A DNA stretch of 64,000 bases from Verrucomicrobia bacterium Tous-C9LFEB (GCA_002304345.1 NEUU01000003.1:1-64000); one strand, 5' to 3'. Counted from the stretch's first letter, positions 25,705 to 35,175 are shown. The notes: a model not told the origin generated them from the sequence alone. Program-made: numbers and translations.

Positions 25705-26974
25705 GAGAGATAGTGATAGGCGAGACCGCAAACCACTTTTGCGCCTCAGCTTCTGTTACCAACTCCAAATACTCCTTTTGAATCACACGCGGACTATTAC
25801 CCGCTTCGAGAGCAACCTGCGCCACATTCTTAATGCTGGCGAGACGATAGGAAATATATGAATTCCGCATCCCATTTTTTTTGTAAACCACGCCTACTTG
25901 CTTGGCTCGACGGCTCCAGCTCTTTGTCAATGACTCGGCAGATGCCCATCGTTGAGCAATAAGACCTGTCTCCGCTCGATACGGCTCGAGCCAGAGCTTC
26001 AAATTGGGTAGTAGTGGCACGATGCGCCGCTGTTTTGTTTTTGTGATGCGTTGAACGAGCAAAATAACATCCTGATCAAATTTAATGTCCGCCCAGTTAA
26101 TTCGCATCAATTCCTCCGTCCGCAGCCCTGAGAAGAATTTCAATGCGAGGCTTGGTAGGAGCCATTCCGGAGCATCCTTGAGCATCAGAGTGATTTCGGA
26201 AACGGTGAACACTGCATTCTCTCCGCTTGCGCACTTGATCCGCTTCGTGGCGTCAGCCGCTGTGGGCCGATCCTTCGGCAAGTAGCCTTCTTCGCGTGCA
26301 AAATGAAAAAAGTTCTGAACGCTATCCCGGTAGTTGTTCCGCGTACGCGGCCCTACCTCTAGCGATCTCAGCCACTTATTAATATCGGTACTCGTAACAT
26401 CCTCGATTTGAGATGAATGCTTGGCAATAAACGCGTTAATATACCGTTTGATATCACGCTGATGGTACTCGGATCGGCCATCGACTTTCAGATTCTGTAG
26501 CATCGCTTGAAGGATTTCTGTGGTCGTGCCCTTTTGGGTTACCGTCAATCCGTGAAGGCGATAAAATTTTACCGCGTCTAAAACAGAAACTTCGCCGAGC
26601 AGTTCCCGCGCTTGCGCATATTCCCGAACTGCAAAATCCAACTCTACATTATGAGGTTTCAACTTCTCAATGGCACCGCCGTAAATTCGCTGATCCTCAT
26701 TTTTCAAACCAACAGCCGCCATCTCTCCACCACTCAGTTGAATAGCCTTTTCTTCCGCATAAGCTTTGGCCTTGGGATATGAGCTAAAGCGCTCCCTCAC
26801 ACGCTTACCAAGGTTGTAGTAGGCCACGGTATAAGACCCATATTGCTCGCCTTTCACCCGAACCGGGGTAAAGTAAATCTTCGAGGAGCCTTTCAAACCG
26901 GTCGGCCCCCGTTCCACCACCTCGGGGAATCTGTGGGGCGTCGATTTGTTAGTATGCTTTAAAGATGAGGGCAT
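25697..26974 (-). CDS. Tyrosine recombinase of the verrucomicrobial/planctomycete type
   Basis: A 425-residue integrase. The core-binding domain is about 150-245 and the catalytic domain about 260-415. SGLRTEELMRINW has the first Arg, RITKTKQRRIVPL the Lys, and NGMRNSYISYRL the second Arg; GNSPRVIQKEYLELV ends with the Tyr. The HxxR His is Asn, and the third-box His is also Asn (GNS). The tail EAEAQKWFAVSP is a hallmark of this subgroup, where Asn or Ser often replaces these His residues. It is the integrase of the mobilizable element that ends near 27 kb. A short inverted repeat (gggatatg at 26975 / catatccc at 27030) lies just beyond its start. Confidence 0.85.
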   Translation of the reverse strand: MPSSLKHTNKSTPHRFPEVVERGPTGLKGSSKIYFTPVRVKGEQYGSYTVAYYNLGKRVRERFSSYPKAKAYAEEKAIQLSGGEMAAVGLKNEDQRIYGGAIEKLKPHNVELDFAVREYAQARELLGEVSVLDAVKFYRLHGLTVTQKGTTTEILQAMLQNLKVDGRSEYHQRDIKRYINAFIAKHSSQIEDVTSTDINKWLRSLEVGPRTRNNYRDSVQNFFHFAREEGYLPKDRPTAADATKRIKCASGENAVFTVSEITLMLKDAPEWLLPSLALKFFSGLRTEELMRINWADIKFDQDVILLVQRITKTKQRRIVPLLPNLKLWLEPYRAETGLIAQRWASAESLTKSWSRRAKQVGVVYKKNGMRNSYISYRLASIKNVAQVALEAGNSPRVIQKEYLELVTEAEAQKWFAVSPITISHA

Positions 26975-27035
26975 AAGGGATATGTCGCAAAATTGTCCTA
27001 AAAATTGAGAAATTTCGCATTTTCACTCACATATC

Positions 27036-27118
27036 CCAAGGGAATGATTCCCTTTGGAAACCCCACATGAGGGCGGATTCGCCTTTTACGCAGACGTAAA
27101 AGAGCAAATCCGCCCTCA
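27036..27118. repeat. Two palindromes right of the integrase
   Basis: The first (27036-27057) is ccaagggaatgattcccttt plus gg, a mirror-bulge version of 3944-3965. The second (27068-27118) has 12-bp arms tgagggcggatt / aatccgccctca and an inner stem cttttacg / cgtaaaag around caga, joined by a small internal loop. It lies downstream of the leftward synthase gene, so it may be its terminator. Confidence 0.6.
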
Positions 27119-27201
27119 GTCGTTTTCAAAAGCAATGGCATTGATTAGCTCAGGGGCTGAGCCCCTTGAGCGGGAGGCTTGAAGGAAGGAGTCCTCCAAG
27201 G

Positions 27202-28083
27202 TCAATTCTTGCGGCTGAGGAGGAAGTCGGCGATTTGCTCGAGCGGGAGGGCATTTTTGCCGAAGGGCTTGAGCGCGGCGCGGGCGCGAGCGGTCAGGCG
27301 GGCGGCCTCGGCTTGCGCTTTCTTCATACCCAACACGGAAGGATAGGTCGCCTTCTGCGCTTTCAGATCCTTCCCGGCGCTCTTGCCGAGCTGTTCGGAA
27401 GTCTGGGTGATGTCGAGAATGTCATCGATCACCTGAAACGCGAGACCCAGGCTCTGGCCGAAATCGGTCAGCGCGGCGAGCTGCTTTTCCGTGGCGTTGG
27501 AGGACATCGCGCCGAGGCGGATGGACGAGGTGATGAGCGCGGCGGTCTTGCGTTCGTGGATGTAACGCAATTGCGCGGCGGAGGTCTTCTTGCCTTCACC
27601 TTCCAGATCGGCCACTTGACCCGCGATCAGGCCGAGGCTGCCGCCGGAGAAGGCGACTTCCTTGACGAAATCCGCAGAGGAATAGCGCGAGGTCGGGCGG
27701 GTGGCCGCCACGATTTCAAACGCGATAGTCAGCAGCGCGTCACCGGCCAGCACGGCCATGCCTTCGCCGAAGACTTTGTGCGAGGTCGGCTTGCCGCGGC
27801 GCAGATCGTCATCGTCCATGCAGGGCAGATCGTCGTGAATCAAAGAATAGGTATGGATGCATTCCACGGCGCAGGCGGAGGGAATGGCGTTCTCGTACTT
27901 GCCATTGATCACCTCAGCGGCGGCCAGCGTAATGATCGGGCGCAACCGTTTGCCACCGGCAAAGAGGCTATAACGCATCGCCTTGTGAATCGTGGCGGGT
28001 TTGGTGGCGGCGGCGGGAAGCGCCTTGTTGAGGGCGGCTTCGACTTTTTTCTGACGTTCTGACCAGTACCGGGAAAAATCCAT
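27202..28083 (-). CDS. ispA: Farnesyl/geranylgeranyl diphosphate synthase (polyprenyl synthetase)
   Basis: A 293-residue cytoplasmic prenyltransferase that condenses IPP with allylic diphosphates to make farnesyl or similar diphosphate for quinones and carotenoids. The first Asp-rich motif is DDLPCMDDDD (near 84-93), the second DDILD in FQVIDDILDITQ. The GGKRLRP motif near 48 binds diphosphate. The length and the CMDDDD form match the FPPS/GGPPS short-chain group rather than the long-chain octaprenyl type. The product length cannot be decided here. The gene stands alone, with a large gap before it. Confidence 0.9.
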   Translation of the reverse strand: MDFSRYWSERQKKVEAALNKALPAAATKPATIHKAMRYSLFAGGKRLRPIITLAAAEVINGKYENAIPSACAVECIHTYSLIHDDLPCMDDDDLRRGKPTSHKVFGEGMAVLAGDALLTIAFEIVAATRPTSRYSSADFVKEVAFSGGSLGLIAGQVADLEGEGKKTSAAQLRYIHERKTAALITSSIRLGAMSSNATEKQLAALTDFGQSLGLAFQVIDDILDITQTSEQLGKSAGKDLKAQKATYPSVLGMKKAQAEAARLTARARAALKPFGKNALPLEQIADFLLSRKN

Positions 28084-28288
28084 TCGTTAAGTAATCAAAA
28101 CTTCAGGGGCTTTGGCAATACCTAATGCAATGTCGCAGCGAGGTAAGCGCTGCAGAGGGGCGATAGTGCAGAGTCAATCTGTAGCAGCAAAAGATGACCC
28201 CACCCCCTTGCCCGATCCCTCGGCTTCGCTCGGGATGACGGAGCTTAAATGTGAATGTCTTTGAGGCGATTGCGCCGCAAATCAGCTA

Positions 28289-28309
28289 CTGGGTCCAGCG
28301 TCACGCTGG
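28289..28309. repeat. Dispersed palindrome (reverse copy)
   Basis: On this strand it reads gggtccagcgtcacgctgg, the reverse complement of the core found at 35136, 56146 and 59617. It lies directly after the stop of the AsmA-like gene (28310-28312), as in the other copies that follow genes. Confidence 0.75.
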
Positions 28310-29002
28310 CTAGTTGCCGAAGAGTCCCTTGACCCCTTCGCCGATCGTATTGGCCCCTTCCTTGAAGATCGCCCCGCTGGCCACGCCCTTCAGCACCGAG
28401 TCGGTGAAGATGGAGAAAACCACGCGGGTGATTTCGGCGGAATTCACCCCATCGGCTTTCGCCCCGATGCCGGTGCGCTCTGTGTCGGCGATGGGGAAGG
28501 TCACCCTCGCTCCGGCGGTGCCGAGGTGGGCCTTGCCCTTGGTGATGACGAGGCGGTTGATCTGGAATTTGCGCGAACCCTTGGTGCTGGTGCCGCTGAA
28601 TTTCGCGACGTACTCATTCACATTCTTGCGCAGGGCACTGATGTTATTGGAGGCGAATTTCTGCTCGAAATTGACCTCGGGCGAGTCGATGGAGATTTCC
28701 TCGATCACGATCTTGTCCGAGAAAAGCGTGCCGAGGTTGAGTTTGAACTTCACTTCGCCGAGCTTGATCGCCGGTTGTGCCGCGTAGTCCTTGGGGCTGT
28801 CCACGGTCAAGCCCACCAGCTGGCCACCGCCGGAGAAGGGCGACATCGTTACCAGCGTCACCTTGACCGGGGTTTGCGTCAGCGCCGGACCGAACGAGGT
28901 AATGGCGCGGGCGATGAGGATATTCATCGAGAAGTAAACCGCGAGCAGGGCGACCAGCAGCAAGGCGACAAGAACACCGACGATTTTCAGCAACGTTTTC
29001 AT
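28310..29002 (-). CDS. AsmA-like membrane-anchored protein
   Basis: A 230-residue protein with one N-terminal membrane helix (KIVGVLVALLLVALLAVYFS) and a beta-rich periplasmic part. The pattern LFSDKIVIEEISIDSPEVNF, followed by NISALRKNVNEY, is that of the AsmA/TamB/DUF748 group, which acts in outer-membrane lipid and protein handling. At 230 residues it is much shorter than AsmA, so it is a small family member or a single repeat of the fold. Role in this organism is unknown. It is a single gene between the polyprenyl synthase and the MIF gene, on the same strand. Confidence 0.65.
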   Translation of the reverse strand: MKTLLKIVGVLVALLLVALLAVYFSMNILIARAITSFGPALTQTPVKVTLVTMSPFSGGGQLVGLTVDSPKDYAAQPAIKLGEVKFKLNLGTLFSDKIVIEEISIDSPEVNFEQKFASNNISALRKNVNEYVAKFSGTSTKGSRKFQINRLVITKGKAHLGTAGARVTFPIADTERTGIGAKADGVNSAEITRVVFSIFTDSVLKGVASGAIFKEGANTIGEGVKGLFGN

Positions 29003-29123
29003 AAGGGATGAATCCGGTTGAAGGTTGGGCCGAGGGGGAGGGGATATCGCTCCCCTCTAAATAAACACTCTTTCCTTCACGCGCAAGGTTAACGTATCCA
29101 GTCGGCGCATGGGTCGCCCGAGG

Positions 29124-29468
29124 TCAAAAGGTGGTGCTGTTCCAGCCCCAGAGTTTCGAGGGGTGATCGCTCATCTCGATGTAGATGCGGGCGGGGTCCA
29201 CGCGCAAGGTTTCCTTGAGAAAACCGCAAATCGTATCGGAAAGCTTTTTCCCCTCGTACTCCGGCAGCCCCAGGCTTTTCAGCTCCACGAAGGCGCACGC
29301 ATCATCGCTCTTGGCGAACAGCATCGGTTGCCCGGCCTGCAGGTGAATCATCACATAGCTTTCCGGCTTGCCCAGCTTGGTGGCGATCAGTTTCGAGGCG
29401 GAGCGCAACAAGTCGGCCACTTCGTTATCCGGCACAGGGACGTTGGTCTGGATCTTGAGGTAGGGCAT
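29124..29468 (-). CDS. MIF-like tautomerase
   Basis: A 114-residue cytoplasmic protein. MPYLKIQTNVPVPDNE gives the catalytic Pro (residue 2, exposed after Met removal). The short helix KLIATKLGKPESYVMIHL contains the Lys that lines the active site (KLGKPE motif). DPARIYIEMSDHPSKLWGWN matches the C-terminal end of the family. The family includes phenylpyruvate tautomerase. The natural substrate is unknown. It starts about 30 bases from the end of the kinase gene, so it may be downstream in one operon with it. Confidence 0.85.
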   Translation of the reverse strand: MPYLKIQTNVPVPDNEVADLLRSASKLIATKLGKPESYVMIHLQAGQPMLFAKSDDACAFVELKSLGLPEYEGKKLSDTICGFLKETLRVDPARIYIEMSDHPSKLWGWNSTTF

Positions 29469-29498
29469 GTCCTTACTTCAATCGATCCGGCGCAAAAG

Positions 29499-31118
29499 TC
29501 AATCGCCCGCTACCTCGGGATGGGGCGACAGCGTGAAAAAGAACGTCGCTCCCTGGCCGGGCTCCGCCTCGGCCCAGATCTTGCCTCCGTGCCGCTGGAT
29601 GATGCGATGAATCGTGGCCAGGCCGATGCCGGTGCCGGGAAATTCCTCGCTCGTGTGCAGCCGCTGGAAGGGCGCAAACAGATTTTGGGCATGGCGCATG
29701 TCAAAGCCCGCGCCATTGTCGCGCACGAAATAAATGGGCGCCTGGCCCGGACAATCGAGCACGCCCAGTTCCACCACCGCCTTGGATTTCTTCGAGGAAT
29801 ATTTCCACGCGTTGGAGAGAAGATTTTCGAGGACCACGCGCAGCAGGTTGGTGTCGCCTTGGGCGGGGAGATGATCCGGACAGCGGAACATTACCAAGTG
29901 ATCGGGCCAGCGTCCTTTCAAGCGCGAGACAAGCTCGTGTGCGAGCTCTGCGAGATCGACCGGACGGCGATTGAGTTCGATGCGGGTGAATTTGGCCAGC
30001 CGCAGGAGGTCTTCGATCAAGCCGCCCATGCGTTGCACTTCGCTTTGAATGGAGGCGAGATGCTCGTGAGCAGTGGGGTTGCTCTGGGCGGGAAGTTCCA
30101 TCCCCAGCAACTGGGCATAACCGCCGATGCTGCACAGCGGCGCGCGCAGATCGTGCGACACCGAGGAGGAAAACGCTTCGAGTTCGCGATTTGCCGCCTG
30201 CAATTGCAGGGTGCGGTCCTTGACCCGCTCCTCCAGGCTGGCATAGAGCTGGACATTCTCGATGGCCAGGGAGGTCGTATTGGCAAGCGCCTGCAGCAAT
30301 TCAATTTCATGCTCCGTGGGCCGGTGTTGCTTGGCCCAGTAATTGCCGATGCCGCCGATGGGGGAATCGGAACGGATCGGAACCACCGCCATGCTTTTCA
30401 CGAAAGTGGGCTTATAGAATTCGATAGGCACCCGGGGGTCCTTATAGATATCCTCAATGAGGATCGGTTTGCGCGCGACCGCCACATGGCCGATGATGCA
30501 ATTCGAAGTCGGGAATCGTTGCCCCTTCCACAGCGGCTGGATCGCATCCTCATCGGCGTAATAGCACAGGTCGCCTTCCAGCAGGACGAAGGTCGCGCCA
30601 TCCGCTCCAGTGAGCCGCCGCGCCGCGTGACGCACGATCTCCATCACTTGCGCCATCGTGCGCACATGGGAAAGCTGTTGCACCACCTCGACCAATTGCA
30701 TCATGCCCCGCGCGTGTTTTTCCAGTTCGCTGGCGGCGGCTTCGCGTTGGGTCGCCTCGCGCAGGCGGTGAATCACCCGGGGCAGTTGCCAAAGCTGTCG
30801 CTTGGAGATGAAGTCATCGGCGCCCGCGTTCAGGCTCTCCTCGATTTCCTTTTCGTTATCCGTGTGCGAAATGAGAATCACCGGTGTCCTGGGGCGCGCA
30901 TCGCGCAATTGCGTCAACGTCCCCCGGCTGCTGTTGCCCTGCGGCACGCCGTGATCGAGCAGAAAGACGTCGTGGAAATCGCGTTTGGCGCGGGAGAGAA
31001 AATCGTCAGGATTACTCGTTCGCTCCACCTCGGCCTGAATGCCATTTTGTTCGAGGGTTTGGCGGATGAAGAACGCATCCGTCGCATCATCTTCAAGATG
31101 GAGAATATGGAGAGTCGA
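29499..31118 (-). CDS. Histidine kinase with N-terminal receiver and GAF domain
   Basis: I start at ATG 31116-31118 because AAAGGAGG precedes it; the frame is open further upstream. Residues 1-125 are a receiver domain (LHLEDD, phospho-acceptor Asp in FLLDHGV, Thr/Ser ILISHTDN, Lys in FISK). Residues about 160-310 form a GAF domain. VSHDLRAPLCSIGGYAQLL is the HisKA box with the phospho-His. The ATPase has N (NLLSNAWKYS), G1 (RDNGAGFDM) and G2 (GTGIGLATIHRI) boxes. With its receiver first it is likely phosphorylated by another kinase or serves as a phosphorelay sensor, cytosolic since no membrane helix is seen. MIF-like gene follows closely. Confidence 0.88.
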   Translation of the reverse strand, partial: STLHILHLEDDATDAFFIRQTLEQNGIQAEVERTSNPDDFLSRAKRDFHDVFLLDHGVPQGNSSRGTLTQLRDARPRTPVILISHTDNEKEIEESLNAGADDFISKRQLWQLPRVIHRLREATQREAAASELEKHARGMMQLVEVVQQLSHVRTMAQVMEIVRHAARRLTGADGATFVLLEGDLCYYADEDAIQPLWKGQRFPTSNCIIGHVAVARKPILIEDIYKDPRVPIEFYKPTFVKSMAVVPIRSDSPIGGIGNYWAKQHRPTEHEIELLQALANTTSLAIENVQLYASLEERVKDRTLQLQAANRELEAFSSSVSHDLRAPLCSIGGYAQLLGMELPAQSNPTAHEHLASIQSEVQRMGGLIEDLLRLAKFTRIELNRRPVDLAELAHELVSRLKGRWPDHLVMFRCPDHLPAQGDTNLLRVVLENLLSNAWKYSSKKSKAVVELGVLDCPGQAPIYFVRDNGAGFDMRHAQNLFAPFQRLHTSEEFPGTGIGLATIHRIIQRHGGKIWAEAEPGQGATFFFTLSPHPEVAGD

Positions 31119-31277
31119 CATGCCAGCCTCCTTTGCGAGCGATTGTGTTACATCATAGCACGTGGTACCCAATAATCAAGATATCATCTGCCTGAATAGT
31201 AATTATTCGAATTGCTTATGGCGCGCTGGGGCTTCTGCGAGTACAAACCGCGCGGACACACGAAACGCCCACGCTTA

Positions 31278-31363
31278 GAGCCTGTTTACGATCTTATCGG
31301 GGATGGCGTTGCCGGAGGCAAAATCTCCGGCAACGCCACTCCGAAAAGATCGTGGATAGGTTC
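31278..31363. mobile_element. 86-bp MITE-like palindromic element
   Basis: The ends are gagcctgtttacgatctt and the reverse complement of aagatcgtggataggttc, similar terminal inverted repeats. Inside is a perfect 14-bp stem tggcgttgccggag / ctccggcaacgcca around a 7-base loop. TTA occurs directly on both sides (31275-31277 and 31364-31366), as expected for a 3-bp target duplication. No transposase is encoded. The shape and ends suggest an IS5-related MITE. It lies downstream of the leftward acs gene and upstream of the histidine kinase gene. Confidence 0.65.
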
Positions 31364-31375
31364 TTACAACAAAAA

Positions 31376-33331
31376 CTAATCTTCCGCGTTGCGCAGCTTG
31401 GCGATGACGTTCAGATCTTCCAGCGTCGTCGTGTCGCCCTTCACCTCGCCCCCGGCGGCCACTTCCTTCAGCAAGCGGCGCATGATCTTTCCACTGCGCG
31501 TCTTCGGCAGACCCTCCGCAAAGCGGATATCGTCCGGCTTCGCGATCGGTCCGATCTCCTTCGCCACGTGGTTGCGGAGTTCTTCCTTCAACTCGTGTGT
31601 CGGGATCGAGCCATTCTTGATCGTCACGAACGCGACCACGGCCTGGCCCTTCAATTCATCCGGGCGACCCACCACGGCGGCCTCCGCTACCGCGGGATGA
31701 CTCACGAGCGCGCTCTCGACTTCGGACGTGCCGAGGCGATGACCCGCCACATTGAGCACATCATCGATGCGACCCACGATCCAGAAATAACCATCCTCAT
31801 CGCGGCGCGCGCCATCCCCGGCGAAGTAGCAGCCCTTCACCTCGGTCCAATACGTTTTCTTGTAGCGCGCGTTGTCGCCGTAAATAGTTCGCAGCATCGC
31901 CGGCCACGGGCGGCGGATGACGAGTTTCCCGCCGATGTTCGGCCCTACTTCCTTGCCGTTGTTATCCACCACGGCCGCATCCACGCCGAAGAACGGCAAC
32001 GTTGCCGAGCCCGGCTTCAGCGGTGTCGCACCGGGGAGGGGGGTGATCATGTGACCGCCCGTCTCCGTCTGCCACCACGTATCCACGATCGGACAACGCT
32101 TGCCGCCGATGTGCTCGTGATACCACATCCACGCCTCGGGATTGATCGGTTCCCCGACCGAGCCGAGCAGGCGCAGCGAGGTGAGATCATGCTTCTTCAC
32201 CCAATCCGTGCCCCACTTGATGAACGCACGGATCGCTGTTGGCGCGGTGTAGAAAATATTCACCTTGTGCCGCGCGATGATGCTCCAAAACCGGTCCGGC
32301 TCCGGATAATTCGGCGCGCCCTCGTACATCAGTGACGTCCCGCCGTTGGCCAGAATGCCGTACACCACGTAACTGTGGCCCGTCACCCAGCCGATATCCG
32401 CGCTGCAGAAGTACACATCGTTTTCCTTCAGATCGAACACATATTTCGACGTCAATTGCGCCCACAACAAATAACCCGCCGTCGTATGCAGGATGCCCTT
32501 CGGTTTACCTGTGCTACCGCTTGTGTAGAGAATGAACAGCGGATGCTCGCTATCCAGCGGCTCGGCCACGCACTTGTCGCTCACTTCCAAAACCTCGCGG
32601 TGCATCCAGAAATCGCGACCCTGATGCACGTGCACATTTGGATCGCGCGTGCGCATCACGATCAGTACGGACTTCACCTGCGGGCAATGCTCCAGCGCCT
32701 GATCGACGTTGTGCTTGATCGGCACCACGCCGCCGCGGCGATAACCGCCATCTGCGGTGAAGACCACCTTCGCGCCGCAATCATTGATCCGCTCCTTCAA
32801 CGCTTCCGCGCTGAATCCACCGAAGACCACGCTGTGCGGTGCTCCGATGCGCGAACACGCCAGCATCGCGATCGCCGCTTCCGGGATCATCGGCATATAG
32901 ATCACCACCCGGTCGCCCTTCTTCACCCCGTGCTTCTTGAGCACGTTTGCATACAGACACACCATCCGGTGCAACTGTTGGTACGTATAGGTCACCACTT
33001 CGCCCGGCTCGCCTTCCCAGATTAAGGCCGCCTTGTTGCGATTCGGACCGGTCAAATGCCGGTCCAGGCAATTGTGCGACACGTTCAGCTTGCCGCCCAC
33101 GAACCACTTCGCGTAGGGCGATTTCCACTCCATCACCTTGTTCCACTTCTTGAACCAGTCGAGCCCCTTCGCCGCTTCGCTCCAGAACTGCACCGGCTTG
33201 TCCAGCGACGCGCGGTACATTTTCTTGTACTGCTGCAGACTCTTGATCGCCGCCAGTTTGGCGAACGACGCATGCGGTTTGAAGACACGTTTTTCCTTGA
33301 GGACGGACTCGATGTTGTTGGACGTAGCCAT
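31376..33331 (-). CDS. acs: Acetyl-CoA synthetase
   Basis: A 651-residue cytoplasmic AMP-forming enzyme that makes acetyl-CoA from acetate, ATP and CoA. The P-loop-like motif [12 protein letters not shown] is near residue 260, WWQTETGG near 412 is the acetate-pocket motif with the Trp, and [10 protein letters not shown] near 605 contains the acetylatable catalytic Lys. The length (about 650) is standard. It is transcribed leftward from the large intergenic region 33332-33855, where its promoter must lie. A MITE-like element sits beyond its end. The gene appears single and complete. Confidence 0.95.
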   Translation of the reverse strand: MATSNNIESVLKEKRVFKPHASFAKLAAIKSLQQYKKMYRASLDKPVQFWSEAAKGLDWFKKWNKVMEWKSPYAKWFVGGKLNVSHNCLDRHLTGPNRNKAALIWEGEPGEVVTYTYQQLHRMVCLYANVLKKHGVKKGDRVVIYMPMIPEAAIAMLACSRIGAPHSVVFGGFSAEALKERINDCGAKVVFTADGGYRRGGVVPIKHNVDQALEHCPQVKSVLIVMRTRDPNVHVHQGRDFWMHREVLEVSDKCVAEPLDSEHPLFILYTSGSTGKPKGILHTTAGYLLWAQLTSKYVFDLKENDVYFCSADIGWVTGHSYVVYGILANGGTSLMYEGAPNYPEPDRFWSIIARHKVNIFYTAPTAIRAFIKWGTDWVKKHDLTSLRLLGSVGEPINPEAWMWYHEHIGGKRCPIVDTWWQTETGGHMITPLPGATPLKPGSATLPFFGVDAAVVDNNGKEVGPNIGGKLVIRRPWPAMLRTIYGDNARYKKTYWTEVKGCYFAGDGARRDEDGYFWIVGRIDDVLNVAGHRLGTSEVESALVSHPAVAEAAVVGRPDELKGQAVVAFVTIKNGSIPTHELKEELRNHVAKEIGPIAKPDDIRFAEGLPKTRSGKIMRRLLKEVAAGGEVKGDTTTLEDLNVIAKLRNAED

Positions 33332-33855
33332 GCCGGTGGTTCTCCCTGAGGTTGATGATGTGGTTGAATGCCTGAAGAATGGACCGCTTAAGCGGTAATG
33401 ACGGTGCTAGCCATTAAAATCCCAGCCTGCAACAAAAGAAATCTAATATCAAAAACGGTGTTTGCGAGGGGAAATGAAAACCGATTTTCGCGCATGAGCA
33501 GACCCCGGAGATTACTTAAGACGTATCGGTTGCAATATTGCACTTCCTGTCTCGGCGTCAAATGAAGAAAACGTGACCATTAGTTTCCCTCCGAAAATCA
33601 GTCGTCTCCTCAGTGGTGTACGAGATGAGATTGACAGAAAGAGTAATACCACAGCCTCATCCTCTTCTTTGCTCGTAGAATGCCGCAAACTTCTTATTCT
33701 AATTAGAATTAAGTTAGCAATACCCTATCAAGAGGGGGCGTGCAGCGCCGGGGGGGTGGCCTTTATTAAACCCGGCCCGAACTCCCACATCACAATAGGG
33801 TGACGCCTCACATAATCAGTGGACGAGCCCCACTTTTCCCGCTAACTTTTTGCCC
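33332..33855. other. Intergenic region, no gene seen, two palindromes
   Basis: It should contain the promoters of acs (leftward) and of iscX-ridA (rightward). Perfect palindromes tgcaatattgca (33531-33542) and attctaattagaat (33696-33709) could be operators. The weak frame 33573-33803 has no convincing pattern and is not called. Confidence 0.5.
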
Positions 33856-34062
33856 ATGGCCACTAAGCTGACCTGGAAAGACACTGAAGACATTGCCTTT
33901 GCCCTGATCGATACGCATCCCGATCAGGACCCGCTGAAATTGAGCTTCCCGAAGCTGCAGCAGCTCGTTCTCGCGTTGCCGGATTTTGCGGACAAGCCGG
34001 ACGGCAGCAACGAGGGCATTCTCGAAGCCATCCAGATGGCATGGTACGAGGAAGTCAAATAA
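33856..34062 (+). CDS. iscX: IscX iron-sulfur assembly accessory protein
   Basis: A 68-residue acidic protein. The family block LTWKDTEDIAFALIDTHPDQ then DPLKLSFPKLQQLV and GILEAIQMAWYEEVK is IscX from end to end. IscX binds the cysteine desulfurase IscS and tunes iron-sulfur cluster building. I start at ATG 33856; TTG 33850 is a weaker alternative. Unusually, the isc genes are not next to it here; it sits with RidA and PyrE. It precedes ridA by 24 bases and may be co-transcribed. Confidence 0.9.
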   Translation: MATKLTWKDTEDIAFALIDTHPDQDPLKLSFPKLQQLVLALPDFADKPDGSNEGILEAIQMAWYEEVK

Positions 34063-34086
34063 CCCGCCTCACTCTCCCTTTGTTAC

Positions 34087-34482
34087 ATGAGCACAATAAC
34101 CGATAAAAAAGTAGTCGCCGCTTCGGACGCCCCTCCGGCGGTGGGACCGTATTCACAAGGTATCCGCACGGGCAACTTCGTCTACCTCGCGGGACAGATC
34201 CCGTTGGTGGGAGATTCCGGCAAGCTGGTCGACGGTGGCATCACCGAGCAGACCGAGCAGGTCATTGCCAACATCAAGGCGTTGCTCGCCTCGCAGGGGC
34301 TCGACCTCGGCGCGGTGGTGAAGTCGACCGTCTTCCTGTACGATATGAATGATTTTGCGGCCATGAACGCCGTCTACTCCAAACACTTCACCGCTCCGTA
34401 TCCGGCGCGTTCCACCATTCAGGTGGCCCGCATCCCGAAGGATTCGCTGGTGGAAATCGAAGTGGTCGCTGTCGCCGCCTGA
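34087..34482 (+). CDS. ridA: RidA-family enamine/imine deaminase
   Basis: A 131-residue cytoplasmic protein. GPYSQGIRTGNFVYLAGQIP is the family start and ARSTIQVARIPKDSLVEIEV carries the active-site Arg. RidA hydrolyses reactive enamines and imines from PLP enzymes such as threonine dehydratase, which protects other PLP enzymes. It trims usual length at both ends by little. It lies between iscX and pyrE, with 24 bases before and 95 after. Confidence 0.9.
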   Translation: MSTITDKKVVAASDAPPAVGPYSQGIRTGNFVYLAGQIPLVGDSGKLVDGGITEQTEQVIANIKALLASQGLDLGAVVKSTVFLYDMNDFAAMNAVYSKHFTAPYPARSTIQVARIPKDSLVEIEVVAVAA

Positions 34483-34577
34483 CGCGGCGCTGTCTCATTC
34501 CCGATTGCGCTCCGTCGTCCCCTGGACCGGAGCGCGAAACCGGGGATCAACCTCAAGGGATCAAAAGGAAACACATC

Positions 34578-35135
34578 ATGGAAGTCATCGACTCTTTTCG
34601 CGCCACCGGCGCTTTGCTGGACGGGCATTTTCTTCTCCGCTCGGGTCTGCATAGCCGCCAGTATTTTCAATGCGCCTTGTTGCTGCAGCACGCCAAGCTG
34701 GCGAGCGAACTGATCGGCAAGCTGGCCGTGCAGGTGCGCAATCTGGACTTCGATGCGATCATTTCGCCGGCGATGGGTGGCATCCTCGTTGGCCAGGAAC
34801 TGGCGCGTCATCTCGAAACGCGCCATATCTTCACCGAGAAGGAAAACGGCAAGTTGAAGATGCGCCGCTTCGGCATCAAGCCGGGCGAACGTTTCATTGT
34901 GGCGGAAGATGTCGTGACGACCGGCAGCGCGGTGCGCGAGACAATTGAGATCGTGAAGGCGGCGGGTGGGATTCCCGTGGCGGTCGCGGTGATCGTCGAT
35001 CGCAGTGCGGAACCCGGCGTGGATTTCGGTCTGCCGCTCTACAGCCTGCTGAAACTTCACGTCGAGACGTTCCCGGCGGACAAGTTGCCGGAAGATCTGG
35101 CGGCAACCCCGGCGGTGAAGCCCGGTTCGACTTAA
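34578..35135 (+). CDS. pyrE: Orotate phosphoribosyltransferase
   Basis: A 185-residue cytoplasmic enzyme that makes orotidine monophosphate from orotate and PRPP in pyrimidine synthesis. The start ATG follows AAAAGGAAACACATC (Shine-Dalgarno AAGGA). LLDGHFLLRSGLHSRQYFQC is the orotate-binding region, FIVAEDVVTTGSAVRE the PRPP-binding loop (VAEDVVTTGSAV). The short length is that of the bacterial OPRTase group without OMP decarboxylase. A terminator follows after a dispersed repeat. Confidence 0.92.
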   Translation: MEVIDSFRATGALLDGHFLLRSGLHSRQYFQCALLLQHAKLASELIGKLAVQVRNLDFDAIISPAMGGILVGQELARHLETRHIFTEKENGKLKMRRFGIKPGERFIVAEDVVTTGSAVRETIEIVKAAGGIPVAVAVIVDRSAEPGVDFGLPLYSLLKLHVETFPADKLPEDLAATPAVKPGST

Positions 35136-35175
35136 CCAGCGTGACGCTGGACCCAGTAACGCTTCGCCACAGGTG
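35136..35175. repeat. Dispersed palindrome copy directly after pyrE
   Basis: ccagcgtgacgctggaccca followed by gtaacgcttcgccacaggtg. It starts immediately after the pyrE stop. The same 40 bases, almost unchanged, recur as the third partial unit at 56310-56350. Confidence 0.8.

Noticed and set aside
29109-31175. 688-codon rightward frame opposite the kinase and MIF genes
   Set aside because: It covers two well-supported genes on the other strand and contains no recognisable domain.
33573-33803. 76-codon frame before iscX
   Set aside because: Low-complexity composition, no ribosome site and no domain; the region is better seen as promoter DNA.
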